Source: an uncultured Acinetobacter sp.
Lineage (GTDB): Bacteria > Pseudomonadota > Gammaproteobacteria > Pseudomonadales > Moraxellaceae
Reading direction: 5' to 3'
DNA: 64,000 bases
Assembly (NCBI RefSeq): GCF_947493735.1
Contig: NZ_CANLSL010000001.1
Location: 124,001 to 188,000 of the forward strand
Made by a program: the position numbers and the translations under genes. The notes beneath the pieces are model-generated. The model did not search any database. It worked only from the letters and a program-made list of their open reading frames with translations, and was not told where the DNA came from. Each line of letters opens with the position of its first letter. The first letter of the stretch is position 1. Shown here piece by piece: positions 49,275 through 57,422 of this stretch.

Positions 49275-49592
49275 TTAGGATGTTGAATTTACATCGAATT
49301 TTAAAATCTGAAATCCCACCAATCGCCGTGCTCGAAACTGTAAGAGCAAGTTTAAATTGGCGCAGTAAACCACACTACCTAAGTTTAAAAAATCAATCTG
49401 TTTAACTCGTAAAATATTTAAACAAAATGCTTTGCTTGTGCCATACGCCAACACTTGCAAGAGTTGTTGCTGTTGTAATCCAAGCTGTGACAATTGACGC
49501 TGTGAAAGTGACATGATCTGATTTGAATTAGCGTAGTATGAATTGATGCTGTGTGAATTGCTTTGCATGAAATGATTGGCGATATGATTCAT
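49275..49592 (-). CDS. small hypothetical protein
   Basis: A 105-residue reading frame with AAGGA 7 bases before the ATG. The N-terminal half is N/S/Q-rich (MNHIANHFMQSNSHS), and the second half is more hydrophobic. No family recognised. It lies downstream of creD on the same strand. A plus-strand terminator-like hairpin sits between it and creD. If that hairpin ends the ubiB message, this frame would be antisense to the ubiB 3' end. Moderate doubt that it is real. Confidence 0.4.
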   Translation of the reverse strand: MNHIANHFMQSNSHSINSYYANSNQIMSLSQRQLSQLGLQQQQLLQVLAYGTSKAFCLNILRVKQIDFLNLGSVVYCANLNLLLQFRARRLVGFQILKFDVNSTS

Positions 49593-49620
49593 GACTTTAT
49601 CCTTTGATTCAATCCTGAGG

Positions 49621-49665
49621 TGTGCTGTATGTCGAATTGGTCATACAGCACACATTTTTTAATTT
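49621..49665 (+). terminator. hairpin with plus-strand T run
   Basis: TGTGCTGTATG / CATACAGCACA (11-bp perfect stem, 49621-49631 and 49642-49652), 10-base loop, then a T run. The T run is on the plus strand only, so it would terminate transcripts from ubiB rather than from creD. Confidence 0.65.
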
Positions 49666-49725
49666 TGAATTGATTATTTTGGTTTAATGATTTCGGTTTA
49701 ATGATTTTGGTTGAGTAACTTTCGC

Positions 49726-51132
49726 TTAACCGTTCGACTTGGGATGTTTCAGACGCATCTGATACCAATCCACATTTCGGGTAATAAACATCACTGCAGC
49801 CACCAGTACAAAGGCAAAGATCGAACCCATAAAGAAGGTTTTTTCCGCAGATTGTAGGAGCACATACATCACCACATACAGACTGTCCAACAGCACACTA
49901 AACAAAATTGCATGAAGCCATTTGCCCATCACAAAGCGCAGATACCAACCGATCAAGCCAATACAGGCAATGGCGGCGATGTTGTAGGCGCTGAGGAAGC
50001 TATATTGCTCACTAAAGGAAAGTAACAGCAGAAAAAATACCGACTGTGCAATACCGACCAATAGATATTGGATCGGGTGAATCGCTAAGCCTTTCAGGCT
50101 TTCGAACAAGAAGAAACTGGCAAAGGTGATTAAAGTCATCATCCAGCCGTATTTAATCGCACGATCGGTCTGACTATAAACATTCACTGGTTCGATAAAT
50201 TCCACCGCAAAACCTGATGCTTTAGACAATACTTCGCCCGTCTTGTCTTCATAGTAGTCACTGCTCTGATGATTGTATTGACTACAGTTCATCGCATTCC
50301 AACAGCGCATATAGTCTTGGCGGTTTTGATAGCCCAGTGTGATGCTCTGCCATTTGGCGCTAAACTGCTGATCAAATGAACTGTTCTGAGTTGGCAGGCT
50401 ATCACCGAAATATTTAGCATCTGCCCAATTCCCTGTGGCATTAAATGTGGTTTTTTCGGTGGTGGGCACAAGGCTAAATACCTGTAAACCCTCTAGGCTC
50501 ATATCCAACGTAAAATCAAAATCATTCAGACTAAAATTCGGTAAAGCCACGCTCAGATAAGAAATGCCACCGCCAGAACTTGTCTGTTGATATTCGGAGA
50601 AATCAAGTTGGCGCTTTTCCCCACCGATTGTCAAAATCGGCTTTTGATGCACACCACGTAAATCTTTAATCGGTAATACAAATCGAGCCGACTGCCAATC
50701 CAGTGTGCGCTGATTTGCTGTGACCACCTGTTCATTCACATGACGAAATTTTCCCTGACTTTTTAAAGTCGCCATATAACTGATAGCAGCATAAATCGTG
50801 CGCCGATATTTCTCATCACTGACATCAAACTTAGCATCCCAGTCGATCTGTTCAGGGAAAAACAGTTGTTCGCCTGACTCAGCACAGAGCTTATCTTTCA
50901 GCGCTGGATTTTCCCGATAATCACATGCCACCATCTGCGTATACGGCACGGTAATAAATGGACTAACCAATCGCTGTGAGTCGATTTGATTGCGCTCGAT
51001 CTCCCGCACCACTTGATTTTGATAACCCTCCCGTTCATAAACAATATAATTGACAAAGCTCAGCCCGAGCGCAAACAAACCGAGCAAAGCACCCAAAATA
51101 AAAAGTTTTAAAAAGAGTTGACGTTGTTTCAT
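49726..51132 (-). CDS. creD: inner membrane protein CreD
   Basis: CreD-family membrane protein (468 aa from this start), the main target of the CreBC two-component system and linked to envelope stress and beta-lactam response. One N-terminal helix (about 7-29), a large periplasmic beta-rich domain (about 30-315) and about five C-terminal helices. GGGA is 8 bases upstream of the ATG at 51132; a GTG at 51144 lacks a ribosome site. A CreB-box-like sequence lies about 80-100 bases upstream. Confidence 0.9.
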   Translation of the reverse strand: MKQRQLFLKLFILGALLGLFALGLSFVNYIVYEREGYQNQVVREIERNQIDSQRLVSPFITVPYTQMVACDYRENPALKDKLCAESGEQLFFPEQIDWDAKFDVSDEKYRRTIYAAISYMATLKSQGKFRHVNEQVVTANQRTLDWQSARFVLPIKDLRGVHQKPILTIGGEKRQLDFSEYQQTSSGGGISYLSVALPNFSLNDFDFTLDMSLEGLQVFSLVPTTEKTTFNATGNWADAKYFGDSLPTQNSSFDQQFSAKWQSITLGYQNRQDYMRCWNAMNCSQYNHQSSDYYEDKTGEVLSKASGFAVEFIEPVNVYSQTDRAIKYGWMMTLITFASFFLFESLKGLAIHPIQYLLVGIAQSVFFLLLLSFSEQYSFLSAYNIAAIACIGLIGWYLRFVMGKWLHAILFSVLLDSLYVVMYVLLQSAEKTFFMGSIFAFVLVAAVMFITRNVDWYQMRLKHPKSNG

Positions 51133-51213
51133 GACATATCCCACTGTAGTTATTTGACAGTTATATTTTCGGAAGATGACATGTGTTTTGTAGGAGTGCT
51201 TAATGTGGAAAAG

Positions 51214-51229
51214 GTGATTTTTTGGTGAA
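51214..51229 (-). promoter_or_regulatory. CreB box (cre tag) before creD
   Basis: Minus strand reads TTCAC-caaaaa-ATCAC, nine of ten matches to the E. coli cre tag TTCAC-N6-TTCAC. It sits upstream of creD and of a TATAAC that could be the -10 element. Direct repeat spacing is exact. Confidence 0.6.
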
Positions 51230-51252
51230 GTTCTGGCTAATGCAATTTCAGT

Positions 51253-52758
51253 TTAGGATTTTTTTAGTTGAATCTTCACCAGAACGCCTTGTAGATTTTT
51301 AACATGAGCATTATTTTCAGTAATGGCTGAAAGCACACTAGCTTCAAAAGGCGAATTGGTATGATTTTGCAAGGATTCAACATTTTTAATCTGAATCGTT
51401 CCGCCCGAGCCATCCAAAACTTGCTGAACAATGGTCAAGCCAATGCCCGAACTACGTTGCTGGGTCTCAGGGCGAGGCAAAGAATAATAATGCTCAAAAA
51501 TATGCGTCATGGCAAAGTCAGGAATCAATGTGCCTTGATTAAACAGAACGATCTGAAAATGATGCTCTTGTTCAGTGAGTTGCACGATCACTACGCCTTC
51601 ATTTGGCGTAAAATCTAGGGCATTATCCAAGACATTATTCACCGCTTGTTTGAGCCAAAAGGCGTCGCTGTTTAATTCACAATTTGGCTGAATCTGTTGT
51701 ATCAACTGGATATTTTTCTGTTGAATCCGACTACCCTGTGCCTCGATTAAATTTTCGATAAGCACAGAAAGATTCAGCCGTTCTCGTTCAAATTTCTTCG
51801 CTGATTTTTCCAAACGAGTGAGGAGTAACATGCGATCAATCAAATCACGCAGGCGCTTACTTTGCTCTTCGATATTACGGGCAAAATGTTGTTGATGATC
51901 GAATGGTAATGGGTCTTGTAAAATCTCGGCACTGGCTTGGATTGCCGTCAGTGGACTTTTTAGCTCATGGGTCAGCGTATTGACATAATGCTCGACATAG
52001 GCACGATCTTCGAGCTTTTCACGCATTTCGGTCACAGCTTGGGTGACTTGATTCAGCTCTTTGGCGGAGTAAAAATGCGGTGCGTCATTGACAGGAGCAA
52101 GTGCCTGCGCATAACGACGTACTCGATCAATACTGCGTCTGAGCCACCATGCCACGATACTGGCAAATAGCAAACTGATGATCGCCACCCAAATGGCTTT
52201 CTCTAAAAAATGCTTTTGCGCACGACTGATATAAGGTTGTACTGAAAAATTGGGCTTACCTAGACTGACCACACCGATGAGCTGACTATCATAAATAATC
52301 GGTGCCGCAATATACATGGTGCTACTTTGCTCATCATAGACATTGGTACGGGTCGAGCGTGCGCCGTAACGTCCTCGCAGGGTCAGATAGACATCATTCC
52401 ACTGCGAATAATCCTGTCCCGTGCCCACACCTGACGAGTCATACAGCACAATGCCTTTCGCATCGGTAATATAAATCTGCTGATGAATTTGGTTTTTGCT
52501 GTGTTGCCAAATCTGCGCATGTAGATCACGAGATAAGGCATGTTGGATTTTCACGTCAAATTCAGGTGTGTTGACATAGCCCGAATGCACATCTTCGGCG
52601 ACCAGTTGCGCCACGATATTGGCATTTTCCGCAAGCGTATCTTCGACCACTTGACGCACGTTGGGTTTGATCTGCTGATTGATGGTGTAAAGCATAAACC
52701 ACAGCACCACGATCAAAATCAGACTAAAGAAAAACCAAATACGCACAAAGATCGACAA
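51253..52758 (-). CDS. creC: sensor histidine kinase CreC
   Basis: Inner-membrane sensor kinase (501 aa) of the CreBC system. Two transmembrane helices (about 5-25 and 188-208) flank a periplasmic sensor domain. The phospho-accepting His is in LTHELKSPLTAI (about 264-275), with GIGLTIVQQV as the G box near residue 440. The C-terminus has a tail of about 50 residues after the kinase core. It is separated from its regulator creB by yeaL and a repeat. Confidence 0.87.
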   Translation of the reverse strand: MSIFVRIWFFFSLILIVVLWFMLYTINQQIKPNVRQVVEDTLAENANIVAQLVAEDVHSGYVNTPEFDVKIQHALSRDLHAQIWQHSKNQIHQQIYITDAKGIVLYDSSGVGTGQDYSQWNDVYLTLRGRYGARSTRTNVYDEQSSTMYIAAPIIYDSQLIGVVSLGKPNFSVQPYISRAQKHFLEKAIWVAIISLLFASIVAWWLRRSIDRVRRYAQALAPVNDAPHFYSAKELNQVTQAVTEMREKLEDRAYVEHYVNTLTHELKSPLTAIQASAEILQDPLPFDHQQHFARNIEEQSKRLRDLIDRMLLLTRLEKSAKKFERERLNLSVLIENLIEAQGSRIQQKNIQLIQQIQPNCELNSDAFWLKQAVNNVLDNALDFTPNEGVVIVQLTEQEHHFQIVLFNQGTLIPDFAMTHIFEHYYSLPRPETQQRSSGIGLTIVQQVLDGSGGTIQIKNVESLQNHTNSPFEASVLSAITENNAHVKNLQGVLVKIQLKKS

Positions 52759-52806
52759 GGTATATCCCCAATTAAACTGAATTGGCTTAAACTAAATCAG
52801 TCAAAA

Positions 52807-53265
52807 TTATTTCGTCCACAATAGCACTGAAACAATTCCCGCCGCAATCAATGGACCCACAGGCACTCCACGAAAAAAGGTCACGCCAATAATCGTCCCG
52901 ACCAATAGCCCTGTCACCACCGTCGGCTGATCAACCATCAAGGTCACACCTCGCCCACCAAGCCAAGCCACCAACACCCCAACGATCACCACAACCATGG
53001 TTTTCCAGTGGGTAAAGACTTGCATCATGTCTTCGGCTTGGATTTTGCCACTGACCAAAGGTGACAATACGGCAATAGTCAGAATGATAATGCCAAGATG
53101 CAAACCATACTTTTCCATCATCGGCGCATACTGCACAAACGGCGTATGCAACACGATCAGTAAAACTGCCGAAGCAATAGTGATCGAGGAGTTATGGCTA
53201 ATCACACCCAAAGCAATAAAAACAAGGAGCAACAAAGAAATCGCATGTGTGGAAAGAAAAGACAT
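52807..53265 (-). CDS. yeaL: UPF0756/DUF441 membrane protein YeaL
   Basis: Small integral membrane protein (152 aa, about four helices) of the DUF441 family; function unknown. PLVSGKI near residue 70 and the C-terminal glycine-rich helices with [13 protein letters not shown] are family-typical. It stands between creC and creB on the same strand, so it is in or near the cre transcript, but no functional link is known to me. Confidence 0.85.
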   Translation of the reverse strand: MSFLSTHAISLLLLVFIALGVISHNSSITIASAVLLIVLHTPFVQYAPMMEKYGLHLGIIILTIAVLSPLVSGKIQAEDMMQVFTHWKTMVVVIVGVLVAWLGGRGVTLMVDQPTVVTGLLVGTIIGVTFFRGVPVGPLIAAGIVSVLLWTK

Positions 53266-53390
53266 GATTAAAAATGAAATACTGAGCAGGAAGCCGATAT
53301 TATGCGTGAATGCGATCTAAACCGCTATTCGACTTCAGCGTAATACTTTGTTAGTTCGATCACTTTGATAATTTTAACCTTAATAATTAG

Positions 53391-53657
53391 GCATCAGATG
53401 ATTAAAAACCGTATGCTACGTGGGAGCGTCAGTCGCACTGTTCGAGGGCAGAATAGCATTGGCAAATTCCTGTTTTTCAAGGTATTGGATAAATTTCAGC
53501 ATATAACCGAGTTTGCGACTGACAAATGGTTTTGGTTACTTTTCCCGAAAGAAAAGTAACTCGAACCGAAGGTTAATCCCGAAATAGGCGCATAAACTGC
53601 AAAACCTTGTCTAAAATATTATGCTTTTCAATGCTATACATCTCATAATTAATCGAA
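53391..53657 (+). repeat. dispersed intergenic repeat, copy 3
   Basis: Lies between creB (ends at 53684) and yeaL (starts at 53265, reading left). It shares cgtgggagcgtcag and the 3' third with copy 1 and gcgtcagtcgcactgttcga with copy 2. Around cccgaaagaaaagt (53544-53557) it forms a perfect 10-bp stem GTTACTTTTC / GAAAAGTAAC. A middle segment present in copies 1 and 2 (the cttgcgtggcaatg block) is deleted. Strand label is the alignment orientation only. Confidence 0.75.
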
Positions 53658-53683
53658 GCCAGGCTAATTTTAATTGCTGTAAT

Positions 53684-54409
53684 TTATTGCAATTCTAAAC
53701 TATAGCCAAAGCCACGATGCGTTTGAATTGGTTCAAGGTCACTACTGACTTTTTTCAGCTTGGCACGTAGACTTTTGATATGCGTATCCACCGTCCGATC
53801 AAGACTATGATCAGGATGCTCCCACACTTGATCCATCAATTGCTGACGACTAAACACTTGCGTAGGATGATCAATCAAAAATTTCAGTAAGCCATATTCA
53901 TAGCGAGTCAATTGCAAGGCTTCGCCAAAATATAAAATCTGCAAACGCTCGGGATGACATTGCCAAACGGATTGTTGTTCTTGAACAATCTCTACGGAAG
54001 CTGTTGTGGGTGAATTTACTGATACAGAATTGTGCGTAAGTTGCATGCGTCGCCAAACCGATTTAATCCGAGAAATAATTTCCCTTGCGCTAAATGGCTT
54101 ATGACAATAATCATCGGCACCAATTTCTAGCCCAACGATCCGATCAATCTCATCATCACGAGCAGTCAGAAATAGTAACGGCGTATGGCAATATTGACGC
54201 AGTTGTTTACAGACTTCGAAGCCATCAATATCAGGCAAACCCACATCGAGAATAATAAAATCAAAAGTGCGAGATTGTGTTTCCGCCAATGCCAACCGCC
54301 CTTGACTCACCCAAGTCACTTGCCAACCTTCACGCTCTAGCGCATATTTTAATGGCATGACAATGGCGGCATCATCTTCGACATAGAGTATCTGTTTGGC
54401 AGTGATCAT
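53684..54409 (-). CDS. creB: response regulator CreB
   Basis: OmpR-type regulator (241 aa). The receiver domain has the acidic pair in YVEDD (about 9-13) and the phospho-acceptor Asp in IILDVGLPDIDGF. LTARDDEIDRIVGLEIGADD follows, very close to E. coli CreB. The C-terminal winged helix carries the usual LMDQVWEHPDHSLDRTVDTH block. A linker of about 30 S/T/V/Q residues separates the domains. It is first in the cre gene order, about 930 bases before creC. Confidence 0.88.
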   Translation of the reverse strand: MITAKQILYVEDDAAIVMPLKYALEREGWQVTWVSQGRLALAETQSRTFDFIILDVGLPDIDGFEVCKQLRQYCHTPLLFLTARDDEIDRIVGLEIGADDYCHKPFSAREIISRIKSVWRRMQLTHNSVSVNSPTTASVEIVQEQQSVWQCHPERLQILYFGEALQLTRYEYGLLKFLIDHPTQVFSRQQLMDQVWEHPDHSLDRTVDTHIKSLRAKLKKVSSDLEPIQTHRGFGYSLELQ

Positions 54410-54743
54410 AGGAGATTTGTTTGATGAATAATGATTTTAAGATTAAGTAAAACAGCAGGTTTTCACAAGTGATCTTTCTTTTAGAAATTATTTTTTAGAA
54501 TTAATGCGGCTATTGAGATAACCGTGCCCTGTAAAATTATGACGGGATACAACACAACAATACAGGACGCATTGATTGAGGCGATGGATCAGTCTCAATC
54601 ACTCATATTCGGATAAAATATGAATGGACTTAGTGTAAGCATTTTTACAAAAAAATCTATGCCAAAATGTAAAATTAAACCGATGGTTTCGCATCTGGTG
54701 ACATTTCAACCATCAGTTTTAATAAAACGGCTATTTGCAATTT

Positions 54744-54778
54744 AAGGTGGGATTTTTTTAAATCTCGCCTTATTTTTA
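54744..54778 (+). terminator. orphan plus-strand terminator
   Basis: AAGGTGGGATTT / AAATCTCGCCTT, a 12-bp stem with two G-U pairs, loop TTTT, followed by ATTTTTAT. The nearest upstream gene (creB) is on the opposite strand. Confidence 0.6.
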
Positions 54779-54907
54779 TCATACCAAACTCTAATTTTGG
54801 CAATCTAAGGTTGAACTACTTAAGCCAATCATTTCTAAAATTTGCATTATAAGGTTGAAAGTGAATTTAGCTTTTTAATAAACCTTTTAATTGACTCAAA
54901 TTAAGCC

Positions 54908-54938
54908 AAGAAAGCCTCATGAAATATGAGGCTTTCTT
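54908..54938 (-). terminator. terminator of the bufferin-sigma operon
   Basis: Perfect 13-bp stem AAGAAAGCCTCAT / ATGAGGCTTTCTT with a 5-base loop, starting three bases after the anti-sigma stop codon. The T tract is weak on both strands. Confidence 0.7.
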
Positions 54939-54941
54939 ATT

Positions 54942-55133
54942 TTAATCTTTCTGTTCTTCATCAAACTTTTTATATTGTTTCGATAATAAACTTAAGCTCT
55001 TCATGTGTTTACCAAAACGTCGGCACGAACTACACATCAGCACATGAAACTGTAAAGCACTCATCTCTTTAAAATTCAGTATTCGATCTTGTTTTTCTGA
55101 AAGCAATTGAGTCGCTTCTCGGCACGTCAACAT
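54942..55133 (-). CDS. zinc-binding anti-sigma factor
   Basis: A 63-residue protein with HVLMCSSCRR (an H-x3-C-x2-C pattern), the core of the zinc-binding anti-sigma (ZAS/zf-HC2) domain. There is no transmembrane segment, so it is a soluble, possibly redox- or metal-sensing regulator. The ATG at 55133 is supported by AGGAGG 7 bases upstream and overlaps the sigma gene by 7 bases. Translational coupling with the sigma factor is expected. Its partner is most likely the ECF sigma factor next to it. Confidence 0.8.
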   Translation of the reverse strand: MLTCREATQLLSEKQDRILNFKEMSALQFHVLMCSSCRRFGKHMKSLSLLSKQYKKFDEEQKD

Positions 55134-55744
55134 GAACAATCCTCCTGAAGCAACCATTTATTTTCTAAGCATTCGCGTAGTCTTGCTCGGCTGCGATACA
55201 TTAAAACATTGAGATTCGAAACCGTAAGTTCCAGCTTTTCACATATTTCATCAGAACTGAGTTCTATCATTTCCCGCAACATAAACACTTGTGCATACTT
55301 GGCAGGTAAATGATTCAAACATGCATCGAAAATCATCCAAAAATCTTGCTGCTCCATCATTTCTTCAGGATTTTGCCATGCTTTTGGCATCTCTGATTTT
55401 TGCCAATGTCCAGCAGCATCAAACAGCGCATCCACACTTAACTCGCTGTCATCATCATGAAATAGCTCACTCATGCTAACCAGACGTGTTTTTTGTCGAA
55501 TCAAATCAACGATCTTGTTTTTCAGAATCGCAAACACCCACGTTTTAAATGCTGCACGCCCTGAAAATGATTCAACATGCTGCAAAGCACTCACTAAAGC
55601 CTCTTGCACCACGTCTTCCGCTTGATGAAATGAGGAAAGCTGCAATACTGCAAACTTCATCATTTGCTGCCTTAAATCATGCAAGAAAACAGGATTTTGT
55701 AGTTGTTGAATGAACTCGTCATTGTTGGTAGCAGCCTGAACCAT
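55127..55744 (-). CDS. ECF RNA polymerase sigma factor
   Basis: Group IV sigma factor (205 aa). Region 2 has AEDVVQEALVSALQH (about 42-56) and SFSGRAAFKTWVFAILKNKI (about 60-79). Region 4 is YAQVFMLREMIELSSDEICE (about 150-169) followed by a helix-turn-helix with VSNLNVLMYRSRARLRE. The 50-residue linker is acidic. It follows bufC by 14 bases. The locus's two divergent promoters share one motif that fits an ECF factor, so autoregulation is likely. Confidence 0.9.
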   Translation of the reverse strand: MVQAATNNDEFIQQLQNPVFLHDLRQQMMKFAVLQLSSFHQAEDVVQEALVSALQHVESFSGRAAFKTWVFAILKNKIVDLIRQKTRLVSMSELFHDDDSELSVDALFDAAGHWQKSEMPKAWQNPEEMMEQQDFWMIFDACLNHLPAKYAQVFMLREMIELSSDEICEKLELTVSNLNVLMYRSRARLRECLENKWLLQEDCSC

Positions 55745-55758
55745 CTCCTGACCTCATC

Positions 55759-56493
55759 CTATTGTTCTGGGATATACAATAAATCTAACTCGGTGAATCG
55801 TTCAGATAACAGCTTCAGCTGTTGCTCTACTTCTTGTTCAGATAAATCTGGCACTGTGGTGTATATCAACTGCTTAAGTTCCTGTTCTGTCAGTGCTTTA
55901 AGATTTAGTTGTTCAATCAAACAAGCGAATAATGGAGATAATGGTTCAACACAAACCTGATCATGATGATTTCGCCAAACCATTACTGCGCTCGGTGAAT
56001 GCTCAAAGTACTGTTGTTCCGTTGTCCAAAGATAAACTGGATATTGATAAACCAAAATCCAAATGTGTGTATTCAATTGCCAAGCTGACGCTGGTGAGAA
56101 AGTTTTCTCTTCGATTTCAACCGTATCTAAATACAATTCCAGCCATTCAAATTGCAATAACTCCGCTAACCACGGATATTCTTGTAAAACTGGATGTTGT
56201 TGCTCATCAAGATATTCTCTAAATTGCAGCGAAATATCATTATAAAATGGTGATTGATTTTGAGCATTTTGAAAGAAATCTTGCAGCAAAGACTGCCATT
56301 TCGTTTCAGATAATAACGTTCGGGCAATCGGATAGACCAAGTTAATAAATGAACTGACATTATTGAACAATAAGGTTCGATAAACCTGCATTCGCTCTGT
56401 TACAAATTCTGCAGGAAGATCTGATCGAGGGTCACGAATCCACGCACAAAATGCCTGCTGAGTTTGCTGCAAAGGATGTTCATTCATCTTCAT
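55759..56493 (-). CDS. bufC: DUF2063 protein, partner of the MNIO enzyme (BufC/HvfC)
   Basis: Protein of 244 residues with an N-terminal DUF2063 (putative DNA-binding fold) domain: TQQAFCAWIRD and ERMQVYRTLLFNNV (about 10-47), YPIARTLL and FFQNAQNQSPFYNDI (about 73-88). In known systems this family binds the RiPP precursor and delivers it to the DUF692 enzyme. The start codon overlaps the bufB stop (ATGA), so the two are translationally coupled. Confidence 0.85.
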   Translation of the reverse strand: MKMNEHPLQQTQQAFCAWIRDPRSDLPAEFVTERMQVYRTLLFNNVSSFINLVYPIARTLLSETKWQSLLQDFFQNAQNQSPFYNDISLQFREYLDEQQHPVLQEYPWLAELLQFEWLELYLDTVEIEEKTFSPASAWQLNTHIWILVYQYPVYLWTTEQQYFEHSPSAVMVWRNHHDQVCVEPLSPLFACLIEQLNLKALTEQELKQLIYTTVPDLSEQEVEQQLKLLSERFTELDLLYIPEQ

Positions 56494-57356
56494 ACTTTTA
56501 CCTCATTTATAATATTTAAGGTTTTGGTATGAAGTGATTGTGGATAGCTAAATTGGTTTTGTAGATCTTTGATTATATTTAGCTCATGCTGAAGTTGTTG
56601 CCACGTCGGAATATTAAAATCACGTTCTAACAAGGTCGGCTTTACACCACAGGTTTGGTAGGTATATGCCAACAATTCCCACACAGGATCACAGACATTT
56701 TCCCCATGCGTATCAATCAACAAATCATCACTGACTTGTTCATGACCAGCAATATGTAGATATCGAATCCGATCTTTCGGCATCGCATCAATAAAAGCAT
56801 ATGCATCTGTTTGATGATTCTTACTATTCACATAGACATTATTTACATCGAGCAATAATTCACAGTCTGCACGTGTCATCACTTCACGAACAAAATCGCT
56901 TTCATTCATTTCTGCATTCGGCATGAGATAAGTTGAAACATTCTCCAAAACTAAACGTTGTCCCAAAATATCTTGTACACGTAAGATCCGTTCAACCACA
57001 TAGTCCACTGCTTCTTCTGTCATCGGAATCGGCAATAGATCATATAAATAACCACCATCATTGGTATAACTCAAATGTTCGGAATAAGTCAGTACCTGAT
57101 GTTGTTTTAAAAAATCTCGTACTCGGTGCACAAACTCAAGATTAAGTGGATGCGGCCCACCAATAGATAAGGAAAGCCCATGACAAACTAATGGCGACTT
57201 TTCCAAACATTGCGCCAATAACTTTGCATGTCGCCCACCAAAACCCATCCAGTTTTCAGGTGCAACTTCTATAAAATCAGGATGTTGGTCTGCTTGTAAA
57301 AACGTATCAATAAAATCACGTCTTAAACCCAGTCCAGCACCAGTGAAAGCAACCAT
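56490..57356 (-). CDS. bufB: DUF692/MNIO multinuclear iron oxidative enzyme (BufB/HvfB)
   Basis: TIM-barrel iron enzyme (288 aa from this start) that modifies cysteines of a precursor peptide in bufferin-type RiPP pathways. Family blocks: GAGLGLRRDF, FIEVAPENWMGFGGRH (about 28-43), SLSIGGPHPLN, YSEHLSYTNDGGYLYDLLPI (about 92-111), LENVSTYLMP and LLLDVNNVYVNS. AAGGA is 6 bases upstream of the ATG at 57356; the ATG at 57362 directly abuts it and is less likely. It lies after the precursor gene, beyond a strong hairpin. Confidence 0.9.
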   Translation of the reverse strand: MVAFTGAGLGLRRDFIDTFLQADQHPDFIEVAPENWMGFGGRHAKLLAQCLEKSPLVCHGLSLSIGGPHPLNLEFVHRVRDFLKQHQVLTYSEHLSYTNDGGYLYDLLPIPMTEEAVDYVVERILRVQDILGQRLVLENVSTYLMPNAEMNESDFVREVMTRADCELLLDVNNVYVNSKNHQTDAYAFIDAMPKDRIRYLHIAGHEQVSDDLLIDTHGENVCDPVWELLAYTYQTCGVKPTLLERDFNIPTWQQLQHELNIIKDLQNQFSYPQSLHTKTLNIINEVKV

Positions 57357-57372
57357 TTGCATTCCTTTTCAA

Positions 57373-57406
57373 TGATGACAACAACGTTATAAAGTTGTTG
57401 TCATCA
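57373..57406 (-). promoter_or_regulatory. intercistronic hairpin between bufA and bufB
   Basis: Perfect stem TGATGACAACAAC / GTTGTTGTCATCA (13 bp) with an 8-base loop, not followed by a T run. It lies 17 bases after the precursor stop and just before the bufB ribosome site. It could stabilise the bufA message or lower bufB expression. Confidence 0.7.
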
Positions 57407-57422
57407 CCGATCATTTAATTGA

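Larger units (their letters stand above)
54410..54941. other. creB to anti-sigma intergenic region
   Basis: 532 AT-rich bases with no protein gene. Contents: an inverted repeat ATTGAG/CTCAAT near 54576-54600, a stem-loop GATGGTT/AACCATC near 54683-54715, a plus-strand terminator at 54744-54778 and the sigma-operon terminator at 54908-54938. The plus-strand terminator has no upstream gene and could end a small RNA. Confidence 0.5.
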
